A stretch of DNA of 55,977 nucleotides from an uncultured Flavobacteriaceae bacterium (GCA_905381055.1 CAJPUR010000027.1:1-55977); one strand, 5' to 3'. Positions 8,402 through 17,763 are shown, counted from the stretch's first letter. The notes: generated by a model from the letters alone, not told the origin. Numbers and translations: made by a program.

Positions 8402-9592
8402 TCATATCTTATTTAATACTTTTTTAATCCTTTTTATTGCTTCAATTATATTACTTTCTGATGCTGCATATGAAATTCTAATACAATTATTATTTCCAAA
8501 TGCTTCACCTGTAACTGTTGCTACATGTGCTTCTTCAAGTAAGAACAATGAAAAGTCTGTAGAATTTTTTATAGCCGTATCTCCTATTTTTTTTCCAAAA
8601 AAATAGGAGATATCTGGAAAAACATAGAAAGCTCCATCAGGATCATTAACTTTAAATCCACTGATTGATCTTAATAATTTAATAATCAATATTTTTCTTG
8701 AATTAAATTCATCAATCATGTATTTAATTTTTTCTACGGGAGCATCCAATGCAGTAATAGTTGCTCTTTGCGCAATACAATTAGCTCCACTAGTAATTTG
8801 ACCTTGAATTTTGTTACATGCTTTTGAAATCCACTCAGGTGCCCCTATATATCCAATTCTCCAACCAGTCATTGCAAATGCTTTAGCAACTCCGTTAACG
8901 GTAACAGTTCTATCATAAAGCTCAGGTATCGTGGCAATACTAAAATGAGTTAAACCAAAATTAATATGTTCATAAATTTCGTCGGATAAAATATAAATGT
9001 CTGGATATTTTTTTAATACTTCAGCAATTTCTCTAAATTCTTTCTCAGAATATACAGTTCCACTTGGGTTATTTGGCGAATTGAACATAATTAATTTTGT
9101 TTTTGAATTAATTGCAGATTCAATTTGATTTGGGGTTACTTTAAAATTATTTTCAATTTTAGATGGAAGAATAATTGATTTAGCTTCTGCTAAATTTACT
9201 ATTGCAGAATAACTTACCCAATATGGAGCTGGTAAGATGACTTCATCTCCTGGGTTAAGCAAAACCATACATAAATTAGCTATTGATTGTTTTGCTCCTG
9301 TTGAGACAACAATTTGCGATGTAGAATAATTTAGATTATTATCACGTTTAAATTTTCTGCAAATTGACTCTTTTAGTTCTAAATAACCGTCTACAGGTGA
9401 ATAAGAGTTATAGTTATCATTTACGGCTTTAATAGCTGCATCTTTAATAAATTCAGGTGTATTAAAATCAGGTTCTCCTAGACTAAGTCCAATAACATCA
9501 ATCCCTTTATTTTTTAATTCTCGAGCTTTAGCTGCCATTGTTAGTGTTGCTGATGCAGGTAACCTTTTGATTCTTTGAGAAAGTATATCCAT
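8402..9592 (-). CDS. aspC: Aspartate aminotransferase (class I, subgroup gamma-like)
   Basis: A 396-residue PLP aminotransferase with SPNNPSG (172-178), DEIYEH (204-209) and PLP-lysine Lys237 in NGVAKAFAMTG. It resembles the prokaryotic aspartate aminotransferases that interconvert aspartate/2-oxoglutarate and oxaloacetate/glutamate. It converges on the DAHP synthase gene with an 8-base gap and diverges from rsmG. Its coding sequence contains a perfect 16-bp inverted repeat (8578-8612), encoding the region YFFGKKIGD. A broader specificity including prephenate or aromatic keto acids is possible. Confidence 0.9.
   Translation of the reverse strand: MDILSQRIKRLPASATLTMAAKARELKNKGIDVIGLSLGEPDFNTPEFIKDAAIKAVNDNYNSYSPVDGYLELKESICRKFKRDNNLNYSTSQIVVSTGAKQSIANLCMVLLNPGDEVILPAPYWVSYSAIVNLAEAKSIILPSKIENNFKVTPNQIESAINSKTKLIMFNSPNNPSGTVYSEKEFREIAEVLKKYPDIYILSDEIYEHINFGLTHFSIATIPELYDRTVTVNGVAKAFAMTGWRIGYIGAPEWISKACNKIQGQITSGANCIAQRATITALDAPVEKIKYMIDEFNSRKILIIKLLRSISGFKVNDPDGAFYVFPDISYFFGKKIGDTAIKNSTDFSLFLLEEAHVATVTGEAFGNNNCIRISYAASESNIIEAIKRIKKVLNKI
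8578..8612. repeat. Perfect 16-bp inverted repeat inside aspC
   Basis: The arms are TATCTCCTATTTTTTT (8578-8593) and AAAAAAATAGGAGATA (8597-8612) with a 3-base loop (8594-8596). They form a 16-bp perfect hairpin within coding sequence, about 185-220 bases before the aspC stop on the minus strand. No U-tract follows, so it is not a canonical terminator. Confidence 0.95.
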
Positions 9593-9654
9593 ATTTTATT
9601 TAAAATAGTTTTTAATAATTTTAAACTGAAAAATTATTTTATAATTAGTAATTT

Positions 9655-9678
9655 CAAATTTATTTTAAATCAAATCTA
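9655..9678 (-). promoter_or_regulatory. Candidate -7 elements for aspC
   Basis: Two minus-strand TAnnTTTG matches lie in the divergent aspC/rsmG spacer: TAGATTTG (9678-9671) and TAAATTTG (9662-9655). No clear TTTG is found 19 bases upstream of either. The ATG of aspC is 63 bases beyond the nearer one. I saw no equally good element for rsmG on the plus strand. Confidence 0.4.
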
Positions 9679-9706
9679 CAATTTGTTTAATATTTAAAAA
9701 ATTGTT

Positions 9707-10324
9707 TTGAACTTATTAACACATTATTTTCCAGATCTTAATAGAAAACAAAATGATCAATTTAATGAATTTGAAAGTTTAGTTAAAAAATGGAATTCTA
9801 AAATAAATTTAATATCAAGAAAAGACATAGCGAATTTTCAAATTAGGCATTTAATTCATTCTTTAAGTATCTCGAGTTTTGTTAAATTTTCTCCCAAAAC
9901 TGAAATTTTAGATTTAGGTACAGGAGGGGGGTTTCCAGGTATACCTTTAGCAATACTTTTGCCTGAAGTAAAGTTCTATCTAATTGATAGAATTAAAAAA
10001 AAAATAAATGTTGTTAGTGAAATCTCAAATGTATTAAAATTATCGAATGTAGAGTCAATAAATGTAAATGCAAATGAATTTGATAAAAAAGTGGATTTTG
10101 TTGTTAGTAGAGCTGTAACTTCAATGAATAAATTTGTCCCACTTGTTAGTAATAATTTTAAAAGAGAAAATATTAATAAAATTAGAAATGGTATTTTGTG
10201 TTTGAAGGGAGGGGATTTAAAAGAAGAATTGAAAAAATTTCGTAACGCTGAAATTTATAATATTCATACAAATTTTACTGAAAAATTCTTTTTAGACAAA
10301 AAAATAGTTTATATACCATTTTAA
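9707..10324 (+). CDS. rsmG: 16S rRNA m7G527 methyltransferase
   Basis: A 205-residue class I SAM-dependent methyltransferase. LDLGTGGGFPGIP (69-81) is the characteristic RsmG/GidB SAM-binding motif, followed by LIDRIKKK and SRAVTS. It methylates G527 of 16S rRNA. The start is a TTG (9707): the resulting N-terminus MNLLTHYFPDL matches the usual start of Bacteroidota RsmG, and no in-frame ATG lies nearby. The 3' end overlaps the convergent Plug gene by 4 bases. Confidence 0.93.
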   Translation: MNLLTHYFPDLNRKQNDQFNEFESLVKKWNSKINLISRKDIANFQIRHLIHSLSISSFVKFSPKTEILDLGTGGGFPGIPLAILLPEVKFYLIDRIKKKINVVSEISNVLKLSNVESINVNANEFDKKVDFVVSRAVTSMNKFVPLVSNNFKRENINKIRNGILCLKGGDLKEELKKFRNAEIYNIHTNFTEKFFLDKKIVYIPF

Positions 10325-11586
10325 TATCCAATTGAGGAGGAAATATTAAAGGAAGAAATTTTATCTACTCCAATCAAGGCATAATGAATTTCTCCAATTG
10401 GTTTATAATAAATAAAAATTTGATAACTATTCTCTGTATTAAAGTGAGATCCACTAATTTTATTTTTATGGATTTTACCGTCAATAGTGCTGATATATTT
10501 ATAGTTGTAAAACCCTTGTTTAAATAAAAAATTTCCTTCATAAATTTCAAGGCTTGGATTAAAAAGCATAATGTTTTCATTCGAAAGAGAATAATTATTA
10601 AATTTTCCATAAATATAAATCTTCTCATTTTGATTTATTTTATTTTTTGCCAAACTAAAATGTACTCTTGTATAGTCAGCTTCTATGTCATGATCAATAC
10701 CATTTAATGTTCTTATTTTAAAATCACCATTTATATCTTGATTGTTATTATATGGATAATTATTTCTTTCAATGTTTGTATTTAGATAGGTTTGATATAA
10801 TTTCTTATTTTCAACAAATGTTATATTATTTGAAATTGCTAAAACATCTTTTGTGTCAAAAAAATAAAATTCATTTCCTCCCTCGAATTCTAGTTTTATA
10901 TTGTCATTGAATTGTAATTCATTATTAATTAAGTATAAAGGGTTTAAATCTTTTACTGAAAAATCCCATTGATAATTTTGTAGTATCACTATTTTAATGT
11001 CTTCCATAGGGTTTTTAAATATCAAATTATCAGGACTAACACTAAATTTAATATTTTGATGAGAATTAAAATTTTTCAGGTTATTTGAGGAGGATAAAAT
11101 TGAATTTATCTTTGATTTTTTTTCATAAATCAAAAATTTTCTTGAAAAAACAATTTCATTTTTTTGATTAAAAATTTCTATCATATAATTCCCTGTTTTT
11201 AAAAATTTAGTTTTTTCATTTGGGAATTCAATTCTATAATTGGTATAACTTTGTTTGGTCCCAAAAGAGCTTCTAAAATCAGTTATTCTTTGGTCATCAT
11301 AACCTTTTAAAAAATCACTTTTAAATAATTTTGATGGACTCCAATCATAATTGTAAAATGAAATTTTGTAATAAAAATTCTCATCAGAACCTCTTAAGTC
11401 ATCAAATGATAAATAAAACTTCTCATTTAATTCAACTATTGGGAATAGGTCATTTGATTTATATCCTTTAAAGATTATTGTTTTTATATAATTTGGCGGG
11501 TTAATCTCAAGTATAGACTGGGAATATATGATTTTTTGAGTAATTAAAAATAAACATAAAATCAAGAAATGAAACTTTATCTTCAT
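10321..11586 (-). CDS. Type IX secretion system Plug protein (DUF5103)
   Basis: A 421-residue exported protein with an N-terminal signal peptide (hydrophobic residues 5-21, cleavage near YSQS). The arrangement ...YLSFDDLRGSDENFYYKI... and ...NYRIEFPN... near the N-terminus, then an all-beta C-terminal part ending ...IGEIHYALIGVDK..., is that of the DUF5103 family. In Flavobacterium the family member was identified as the Plug protein that closes the SprA translocon pore in the periplasm/outer membrane. It implies a type IX secretion system elsewhere in the genome. Assignment rests on recalled family resemblance, not a search. Confidence 0.8.
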   Translation of the reverse strand: MKIKFHFLILCLFLITQKIIYSQSILEINPPNYIKTIIFKGYKSNDLFPIVELNEKFYLSFDDLRGSDENFYYKISFYNYDWSPSKLFKSDFLKGYDDQRITDFRSSFGTKQSYTNYRIEFPNEKTKFLKTGNYMIEIFNQKNEIVFSRKFLIYEKKSKINSILSSSNNLKNFNSHQNIKFSVSPDNLIFKNPMEDIKIVILQNYQWDFSVKDLNPLYLINNELQFNDNIKLEFEGGNEFYFFDTKDVLAISNNITFVENKKLYQTYLNTNIERNNYPYNNNQDINGDFKIRTLNGIDHDIEADYTRVHFSLAKNKINQNEKIYIYGKFNNYSLSNENIMLFNPSLEIYEGNFLFKQGFYNYKYISTIDGKIHKNKISGSHFNTENSYQIFIYYKPIGEIHYALIGVDKISSFNISSSIGY

Positions 11587-11683
11587 TTAATAAAATTAAG
11601 TAATAATTGTATTAGTTTTATTTAAATAAATTGAAAATTTATTAATTTTTTCACTAATTATTTGTAATTATAGCAAATTAATA

Positions 11684-11733
11684 AAAATACTATAGTAAGT
11701 ATTTTAATGAATGTCATTAAATTCTTAAATTTG
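11684..11733 (+). promoter_or_regulatory. nqr promoter with two abutting palindromes
   Basis: TAAATTTG at 11726-11733 is a candidate -7 element 28 bases before the nqrA ATG. Directly upstream lie two inverted repeats. One pairs AAAATACT (11684-11691) with AGTATTTT (11698-11705). The other pairs TTTAATGA (11703-11710) with TCATTAAA (11714-11721) and would sit in the promoter spacer. No TTTG is present at the -33 position, so an activator or repressor binding to the palindromes is plausible. Confidence 0.5.
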
Positions 11734-11761
11734 CATTAGTTTTATTGGGAAAATTAGGCTA

Positions 11762-13117
11762 ATGTTTAAAAAAATAAAAATTCATCAGGGCGTAAACTTA
11801 AATATAGATGGTGAAGCTGAAAAAATCATTGTAGATCTTCCCAAATCTTTAACATACGGTGTAAAACCAGATGATTTTTTTACAATAGTTCCAAAACTTC
11901 TTGTCAAGGAAGGTGATATTGTAAAGAATGGTACGCCATTATTTTTTTCCAAAAAGAATCCTAGAATTAACTTTGTTTCCCCTGTTTCTGGTGAAGTAAC
12001 TTCTATTATTAGAGGTCCAAAAAGAAAAATATTAGAAATTATTATTACTGCTGATAAAAAAAATGACTCTGTTGTTTTTCAAACATCTAATCATGAAAAA
12101 TTACCCTTAAATGAAATCAAAGAATTAATATTAAAAAGTGGATTTTGGCCTTTTATTAAACAGAGACCTTATGGCGTAATATCCTCTCCTGAGGATACAC
12201 CAAAATCAATATTTGTCTCTTGTTTTAGTACTGTTCCTCTTGCAGTTGACTATGACTTTCTTCTCAAGAAAGATAAAGAAGATTTCCAATTGGGAGTTAA
12301 TATTTTGAAGAGATTAACTTCTGGCAATGTATATCTTGGGTTAGACAGTTCTTTTAATGGTTTTTTTAAAGAAATAGAAAATGTTAAAAAGATCTCAGTT
12401 GATGGACCTCATCCATCTGGGAACGTAGGAATTCAGATTCATAAGATTGATCCAATAAACTATGGAGATAAGGTTTGGACTATAAACCCTGAAGATGTAT
12501 CAAATCTGGGTGCTTTTTTTAGAACAGGTAAGTTTTCTTCTAAAAGGACTATTGCTCTTGTAGGTAGTTCAGTTAAAAAGAGGCAATATTATAAAACTAT
12601 AATTGGTACTTCTATATCTAAAATTTTAGAGTTCTCTGATTTTGAATGTAGCAATAATAATAGAATAATTAATGGAGATCTTTTATCTGGAGATGCTACA
12701 GGACCCAATAGCTATTTGGGGTACTATAATAACCTTATTTCTGTTTTAGAAGAGGGAAATACTCATAGATTTATGGGGTGGATACCTTTTGTAGATAATC
12801 ACATTTTAAGTTTATCTAGGACATCTTTTTCTTGGTTTTTTTCAAAAAAAAAGCACAATGTAAATTCTAATATGAATGGAGAAGAAAGAGCAATAGTGGT
12901 TACAGGTGAAATGGAAAAAGTTTTTCCAATGGATATTTATCCAATGGAGTTAATTAAAGCCTGTTTAAACGAAGATATTGAAAAAATGGAGGCACTTGGA
13001 ATTTATGAAGTTGCCCCTGAAGACTTTGGTTTAATAGATTATGCTTCAACATCAAAAATAGAAGCACAAGAAATAATTAAGTCTGGGATTGAGTTAATGA
13101 TTAATGAAGTTGGTTAA
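11762..13117 (+). CDS. nqrA: Na+-translocating NADH:quinone reductase subunit A
   Basis: A 451-residue NqrA, the cytoplasmic, cofactor-free subunit near the quinone site of the six-subunit Na+-pumping NADH dehydrogenase. The N-terminus (KKIKIHQGVNLNIDG) and the internal DGPHPSGNVGIQIHKIDPI segment are characteristic. It is the first gene of a complete nqrABCDEF set with gaps of 10 bases or less. NqrA distinguishes this operon from Rnf, which has RnfB and RnfC instead. Confidence 0.97.
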   Translation: MFKKIKIHQGVNLNIDGEAEKIIVDLPKSLTYGVKPDDFFTIVPKLLVKEGDIVKNGTPLFFSKKNPRINFVSPVSGEVTSIIRGPKRKILEIIITADKKNDSVVFQTSNHEKLPLNEIKELILKSGFWPFIKQRPYGVISSPEDTPKSIFVSCFSTVPLAVDYDFLLKKDKEDFQLGVNILKRLTSGNVYLGLDSSFNGFFKEIENVKKISVDGPHPSGNVGIQIHKIDPINYGDKVWTINPEDVSNLGAFFRTGKFSSKRTIALVGSSVKKRQYYKTIIGTSISKILEFSDFECSNNNRIINGDLLSGDATGPNSYLGYYNNLISVLEEGNTHRFMGWIPFVDNHILSLSRTSFSWFFSKKKHNVNSNMNGEERAIVVTGEMEKVFPMDIYPMELIKACLNEDIEKMEALGIYEVAPEDFGLIDYASTSKIEAQEIIKSGIELMINEVG

Positions 13118-13127
13118 ATAAATTTAA

Positions 13128-14288
13128 ATGAAAATGAATTCTTTGAGAAGATTAATAGATAATTTAAAAAAACCTTTTGCAAAAGGAGAGAAGTTTGAAA
13201 AGTTTGCACCTGCTATAAATGCATTTGATACTCTTTTGTTTGTTCCAAATCACACAACAAAATCTGGTTCACACATAAGAGACGCAGTTGATTTGAAGCG
13301 CACTATGGTTACTGTGATTATTGCTTTAATTCCTGCATTAGTTTACGGAATTTATAATACTGGTTACCAGTATTATTATCAGTTAGGTGAAAGTTTTACT
13401 TTTATGGATGCATTTATTCATGGTGCATGGAAAGTTATTCCCATGATTGCAGTTTCATATATCGTAGGTTTAACAATTGAATTTGGATTTGCTGTTTACA
13501 GAGGTCATGAGGTGAATGAAGGTTATTTAGTTACAGGATTACTTATTCCTATGATTATGCCAGTTGACATTCCACTTTGGATGGTTGCCATATCAGTTGC
13601 TTTTTCTGTTTTTGTTGCAAAAGAAGCATTTGGTGGAACGGGGATGAATATATTAAACCCTGCTTTAACTGCAAGGGCATTTGCTTTTTTCGCTTATCCT
13701 ACTTATATGTCTGGTAATAAAGTATGGGTTTCGGAAGCTAGTAATGTTGATTCTATTTCAGGTGAAACTATTTTAGGCTCTTTAGCTGCTGGTGATCAGA
13801 TTAGTTATTCTACTTATGATATGTTTTTTGGATCTATTCCAGGATCAATTGCTGAGACTTCAGCATCATGGGTTCTTTTGGGAGGTCTTCTTTTAGTAAT
13901 GACTGGAGTAGGTAGTTGGAGAATTATTTTAGGGGGTTTTCTCGGAGGTGCATTTATGGCTATAATATTTAATTTATGGGGCGCAAATGAATTAATGAGT
14001 TTTAACTGGTTAAATCATTTACTTGCTGGGGGATTTGCTTTTGGAATAATTTTTATGGCAACTGATCCAGTTTCTGCTGCTCAAACTTCAAAAGGAAAAT
14101 GGATTTATGGAATTCTGGTAGGAATTTTTTGTATAATGATTAGAGTTTTTAATCCTGCATATCCTGAGGGAGTAATGTTAGCTATTTTACTAATGAATGT
14201 GTTTGCTCCAACAATTGATCATTTTGTAATTGAAAGTAATATTAATAGAAGAAAAAAGAGATGGGTCCTTACCCAAGTTAAAAGTTAG
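13128..14288 (+). CDS. nqrB: Na+-translocating NADH:quinone reductase subunit B
   Basis: A 386-residue multi-spanning membrane subunit of the Na+ pump. SGET at 211-214 matches the flavinylation motif (S-G-x-T), so Thr214 should carry covalent FMN attached by ApbE. The preceding NPALTARAFAFFAYP segment is highly conserved in NqrB and RnfD. It lies 10 bases after nqrA. An apbE gene 7 kb downstream could supply the FMN transferase. Confidence 0.97.
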   Translation: MKMNSLRRLIDNLKKPFAKGEKFEKFAPAINAFDTLLFVPNHTTKSGSHIRDAVDLKRTMVTVIIALIPALVYGIYNTGYQYYYQLGESFTFMDAFIHGAWKVIPMIAVSYIVGLTIEFGFAVYRGHEVNEGYLVTGLLIPMIMPVDIPLWMVAISVAFSVFVAKEAFGGTGMNILNPALTARAFAFFAYPTYMSGNKVWVSEASNVDSISGETILGSLAAGDQISYSTYDMFFGSIPGSIAETSASWVLLGGLLLVMTGVGSWRIILGGFLGGAFMAIIFNLWGANELMSFNWLNHLLAGGFAFGIIFMATDPVSAAQTSKGKWIYGILVGIFCIMIRVFNPAYPEGVMLAILLMNVFAPTIDHFVIESNINRRKKRWVLTQVKS

Positions 14289-14293
14289 TAAAT

Positions 14294-15130
14294 ATGAATA
14301 GAGACTCAAATTCTTATACTTTTTTATTTGCAGGAATAATGGTACTAGTTGTAGCCTCTACTCTTGCATTTACTTCTTCATCACTTAAAGAAAAGCAACA
14401 GGAAAATGTTAGGAAAGAGCAAATGCAAAATATACTTTCAACTATTGGTATTTCTGTTTCTCGCGATGAAGCTGAAAATCTCTATAAAAAATTTATCAGT
14501 GAAGAAATTTCTTTAAAAAGTGATGGAACTGCAGATCCTGATGTAAATGCATTTAAAATTTCTTTAAAAACTGAAATTAAAAAACCTTTAAATGAACAAC
14601 GTTTTCCTATTTACATCGCTGATGTTGAGGATTCAAAGTTTTATATAGTTCCTTTATTTGGTTCTGGTTTGTGGGATATAATTTGGGGATACATTGCAAT
14701 TGAGAGTGATTTAAAAACAATTAAAGGAGCAGTTTTTGATCATAAAGGTGAAACTGCTGGTTTAGGTGCAGAAATTACTGAGGATTGGTTCCAAAATAGC
14801 TTTAAAGGAGAAAAAATAATTGATCCAGATGGTAAGCTCATGGGAATCTCAGTTTCTAAAACCAATAATGATCCTAAGGGAGAAGACAAGGAAGATTATG
14901 AAGTTGATGCAATTTCTGGATCTACTATCACGGGGGACGGAGTTACAGATATGATTTTTGAAAGATTAAATCATTACATGGTTTTTTTCAATAATTTGAA
15001 AAACGAACCCAATAAAGAACAAATCAGCAATCATATTCAAAATCATAAATATGATAATTTAGCAAATTCAATGTATACTGGTTTATTGCAATTTGATAGA
15101 GGCTATGTCCCAAGAAAATTTATTAATTAA
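14294..15130 (+). CDS. nqrC: Na+-translocating NADH:quinone reductase subunit C
   Basis: A 278-residue subunit with one N-terminal membrane helix (about 10-30) and a periplasmic FMN domain. The flavinylation motif is SGST at 208-211, making Thr211 the expected FMN-carrying residue. GETAGLGAE (152-160) is a second conserved NqrC segment. The gene is tightly packed between nqrB and nqrD. Confidence 0.97.
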   Translation: MNRDSNSYTFLFAGIMVLVVASTLAFTSSSLKEKQQENVRKEQMQNILSTIGISVSRDEAENLYKKFISEEISLKSDGTADPDVNAFKISLKTEIKKPLNEQRFPIYIADVEDSKFYIVPLFGSGLWDIIWGYIAIESDLKTIKGAVFDHKGETAGLGAEITEDWFQNSFKGEKIIDPDGKLMGISVSKTNNDPKGEDKEDYEVDAISGSTITGDGVTDMIFERLNHYMVFFNNLKNEPNKEQISNHIQNHKYDNLANSMYTGLLQFDRGYVPRKFIN

Positions 15131-15140
15131 ATAATAAAGT

Positions 15141-15833
15141 ATGTCTAAAAAATTAAAACAAACCCCGAAAAAGAGTTTATTTTTTATTAATAAAAATACT
15201 GAACCTCTTTTTTCAAAAAAGAATAGGGCTCTTCTAAGTGATCCTTTAGACGACAATAACCCTATAACCGTTCAGGTTTTAGGTATTTGTTCCGCACTTG
15301 CAATTACTGTTCAGTTAAAGCCTGCTATTGTAATGACTCTATCAGTAATTGCTGTAATGGGAGCAAGTAATGTAATAGTTTCTGTCTTAAGAAATCTTAT
15401 TCCAAATAGAATAAGAATTATTGTTCAATTGGTTGTAGTTGCATCCCTTGTTGCTCTCGTAGATCAGATCTTAAAAGCTTTTGCATATGATGTTTATAAG
15501 CAACTTTCAATTTTTATTGGATTAATAATTACAAATTGTATTGTGATGGGAAGATTAGAGGCATTTGCACTAGGCAATGGTGTCTGGAAATCTTTTTTAG
15601 ACGGCGTTGGTAATGCAGCGGGATATGGTTTTATTTTAATATTAGTTGCTTTTTTCAGAGAGCTATTAGGGTCAGGTAAACTTTATGGTTATCAGGTCAT
15701 TCCTGAGGCAATTTATGAATTAGGTTATGAGAATAATGGATTAATGTTACTTTCTCCAATGGCATTGATAACAGTTGGTATTTTCATATGGATTCAAAGA
15801 GCTAGAAACAGAAAATTAATAGAAAAAAATTGA
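15141..15833 (+). CDS. nqrD: Na+-translocating NADH:quinone reductase subunit D
   Basis: A 230-residue hydrophobic subunit with about six membrane helices, including LGICSALAITVQLKPA and LGNGVWKSFLDGVGN. It carries a lysine-rich N-terminal extension of about 20 residues before the segment FSKKNRALLSDPL, where family members usually begin. No alternative ATG, GTG or TTG exists between the two points, so the extension appears real unless a rare start is used. Confidence 0.95.
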   Translation: MSKKLKQTPKKSLFFINKNTEPLFSKKNRALLSDPLDDNNPITVQVLGICSALAITVQLKPAIVMTLSVIAVMGASNVIVSVLRNLIPNRIRIIVQLVVVASLVALVDQILKAFAYDVYKQLSIFIGLIITNCIVMGRLEAFALGNGVWKSFLDGVGNAAGYGFILILVAFFRELLGSGKLYGYQVIPEAIYELGYENNGLMLLSPMALITVGIFIWIQRARNRKLIEKN

Positions 15834-15837
15834 TTGA

Positions 15838-16455
15838 ATGGAAAGCTACGTTAATTTATTTGTAAAAAGTATTTTTATTGAAAATATGGTATTTGCTTAT
15901 TTTTTAGGGATGTGTTCTTATTTAGCTGTTTCTAAAGCTGTTAAAACTGCAATTGGACTAGGTGGTGCAGTTATTTTTGTTTTATCAATTACCGTTCCTA
16001 TAAATTTTTTACTTGACTCTTATCTACTTAAGCCTGGGGCATTATCATGGTTAAGCCCAGAATATGAAAATCTTGACTTAAGCTTTTTGAGTTTCATTAT
16101 GTTTATCGCTGTTATTGCTTCAATGGTTCAGTTAGTTGAAATGATAGTTGAAAAATTTTCTCCAGAATTATATGGAGCATTAGGGATATTTTTACCACTT
16201 ATTGCTGTTAACTGTGCAATTTTAGGGGGATCACTTTTCATGCAACAAAAAGATTTTTCTGGGGTTTTTGAGTCAAGTATATATGGGCTTGGATCTGGAG
16301 TAGGTTTTTTCTTAGCTATCGTTGCAATTGCTGCAATAAGAGAGAAAATAGCTTATTCAAATATACCTGCTCCTCTTCGAGGGCTTGGTATTACATTTAT
16401 TATAACTGGATTAATGGCTATTGGGTTTATGAGTTTTATGGGTATTAAATTATAA
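15838..16455 (+). CDS. nqrE: Na+-translocating NADH:quinone reductase subunit E
   Basis: A 205-residue hydrophobic subunit homologous to NqrD and RnfA. It contains [12 protein letters not shown] near the N-terminus and [11 protein letters not shown] in the second half, the symmetric segments whose cysteines hold the intramembrane iron-sulfur centre between NqrD and NqrE. It starts 4 bases after nqrD. Confidence 0.96.
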   Translation: MESYVNLFVKSIFIENMVFAYFLGMCSYLAVSKAVKTAIGLGGAVIFVLSITVPINFLLDSYLLKPGALSWLSPEYENLDLSFLSFIMFIAVIASMVQLVEMIVEKFSPELYGALGIFLPLIAVNCAILGGSLFMQQKDFSGVFESSIYGLGSGVGFFLAIVAIAAIREKIAYSNIPAPLRGLGITFIITGLMAIGFMSFMGIKL

Positions 16456-16464
16456 AAAATTGAT

Positions 16465-17760
16465 ATGGATTATACTATTATTTTAGCAAGTATTATTGTT
16501 TTTCTAGGAATTACTTTTTTATTAGTAGGAATGTTATTAGGAGTAAAGGCTAAGTTATTACCTTCTGGTCCTGTTGCAATATCTATTAATGGAGAAGAAG
16601 GAATTGAAGTTTCCTCAGGAAATACTTTGCTTAATACACTGGGAAACAATAAAATATTTTTACCATCAGCATGTGGAGGAGGTGGGACTTGTATACAATG
16701 TAAATGTCAAATTATGTCAGGTGGAGGAGAAATTCTTCCCACTGAAAAACCACATTTTTCAAGGAAAGAAATCTCTGATGGATGGAGGCTTGGTTGTCAA
16801 GTAAAAGTAAAAGAGGACATGATTATTCAGGTTCCTGAGGAAGTTTTTGGAATAAAAAAATGGGAAGCAACTGTTGTAAGTAACTGGAATGTAGCATCAT
16901 TTATAAAAGAATTTGTTGTTGAAATACCTGAGGAAATGAACTATAAGGCAGGGGGATATATTCAAATTGAAATCCCTGAATCTGAGGTCAAGTATTCTGA
17001 TATAGATATTTCGGCACATCCTGAAGAGCATCCAGGTGAGTCAGACAAATTTAAAATGGAATGGGATAATTTTAATTTATGGCCTCTAGTTATGAAAAAT
17101 CCTGATATGGTCGAAAGAGCTTATTCAATGGCATCTTATCCTGCTGAGGGAAAAGAAATCATGTTAAATGTAAGAATTGCTACTCCTCCCTGGGATAGAT
17201 CTAATAATTCTTGGATGGATGTTAATCCTGGTATAGCCTCATCTTATATTTTTTCAAAAAAGCCTGGAGATAAAGTCACAATATCAGGTCCTTTTGGTGA
17301 ATTTTTTATTAATGAGTCTGATTCTGAAATGTTGTATGTTGGAGGTGGTGCTGGAATGGCTCCAATGCGTTCACATCTATATGAATTATTTAAGACAATC
17401 AAAACTGGAAGGAAAGTTACTTTTTGGTATGGAGGTAGGTCGAAAAGAGAGTTATTTTATTTAGAACATTTTAAAGAATTAGAAAGAGACTATTCAAATT
17501 TTAAATTCTACGTTGCCCTTTCAGAACCTCTGGAAGAAGATAATTGGAAGATAAAAGACGGCCTTGAAGGTAAAGGTGACGGATTTAAAGGTTTTGTTCA
17601 TCAAGTGGTAATTGATAATTATCTTTCTGTTCATGAATCTCCTGAAGATATTGAAGTTTATTTTTGTGGTCCTCCTTTAATGAACCAGGCTGTTGAAAAA
17701 ATGGCTGACGATTTTGGAATACCACCTGAAAATGTTCGTTTTGATGATTTTGGTGGATAA
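16465..17760 (+). CDS. nqrF: Na+-translocating NADH:quinone reductase subunit F
   Basis: A 431-residue electron-entry subunit: one N-terminal membrane helix (about 4-27), a 2Fe-2S ferredoxin domain with Cys70, Cys76, Cys79 and Cys111, then an FAD/NADH reductase domain with RAYSMASYP, GGGAGMAPMRS and FCGPPLMN. It oxidises NADH and feeds electrons into the pump. Cysteine numbering coincides with the Vibrio protein. It is the last nqr gene and converges on the M16 peptidase gene with 3 bases between. Confidence 0.97.
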   Translation: MDYTIILASIIVFLGITFLLVGMLLGVKAKLLPSGPVAISINGEEGIEVSSGNTLLNTLGNNKIFLPSACGGGGTCIQCKCQIMSGGGEILPTEKPHFSRKEISDGWRLGCQVKVKEDMIIQVPEEVFGIKKWEATVVSNWNVASFIKEFVVEIPEEMNYKAGGYIQIEIPESEVKYSDIDISAHPEEHPGESDKFKMEWDNFNLWPLVMKNPDMVERAYSMASYPAEGKEIMLNVRIATPPWDRSNNSWMDVNPGIASSYIFSKKPGDKVTISGPFGEFFINESDSEMLYVGGGAGMAPMRSHLYELFKTIKTGRKVTFWYGGRSKRELFYLEHFKELERDYSNFKFYVALSEPLEEDNWKIKDGLEGKGDGFKGFVHQVVIDNYLSVHESPEDIEVYFCGPPLMNQAVEKMADDFGIPPENVRFDDFGG

Positions 17761-17763
17761 AAT

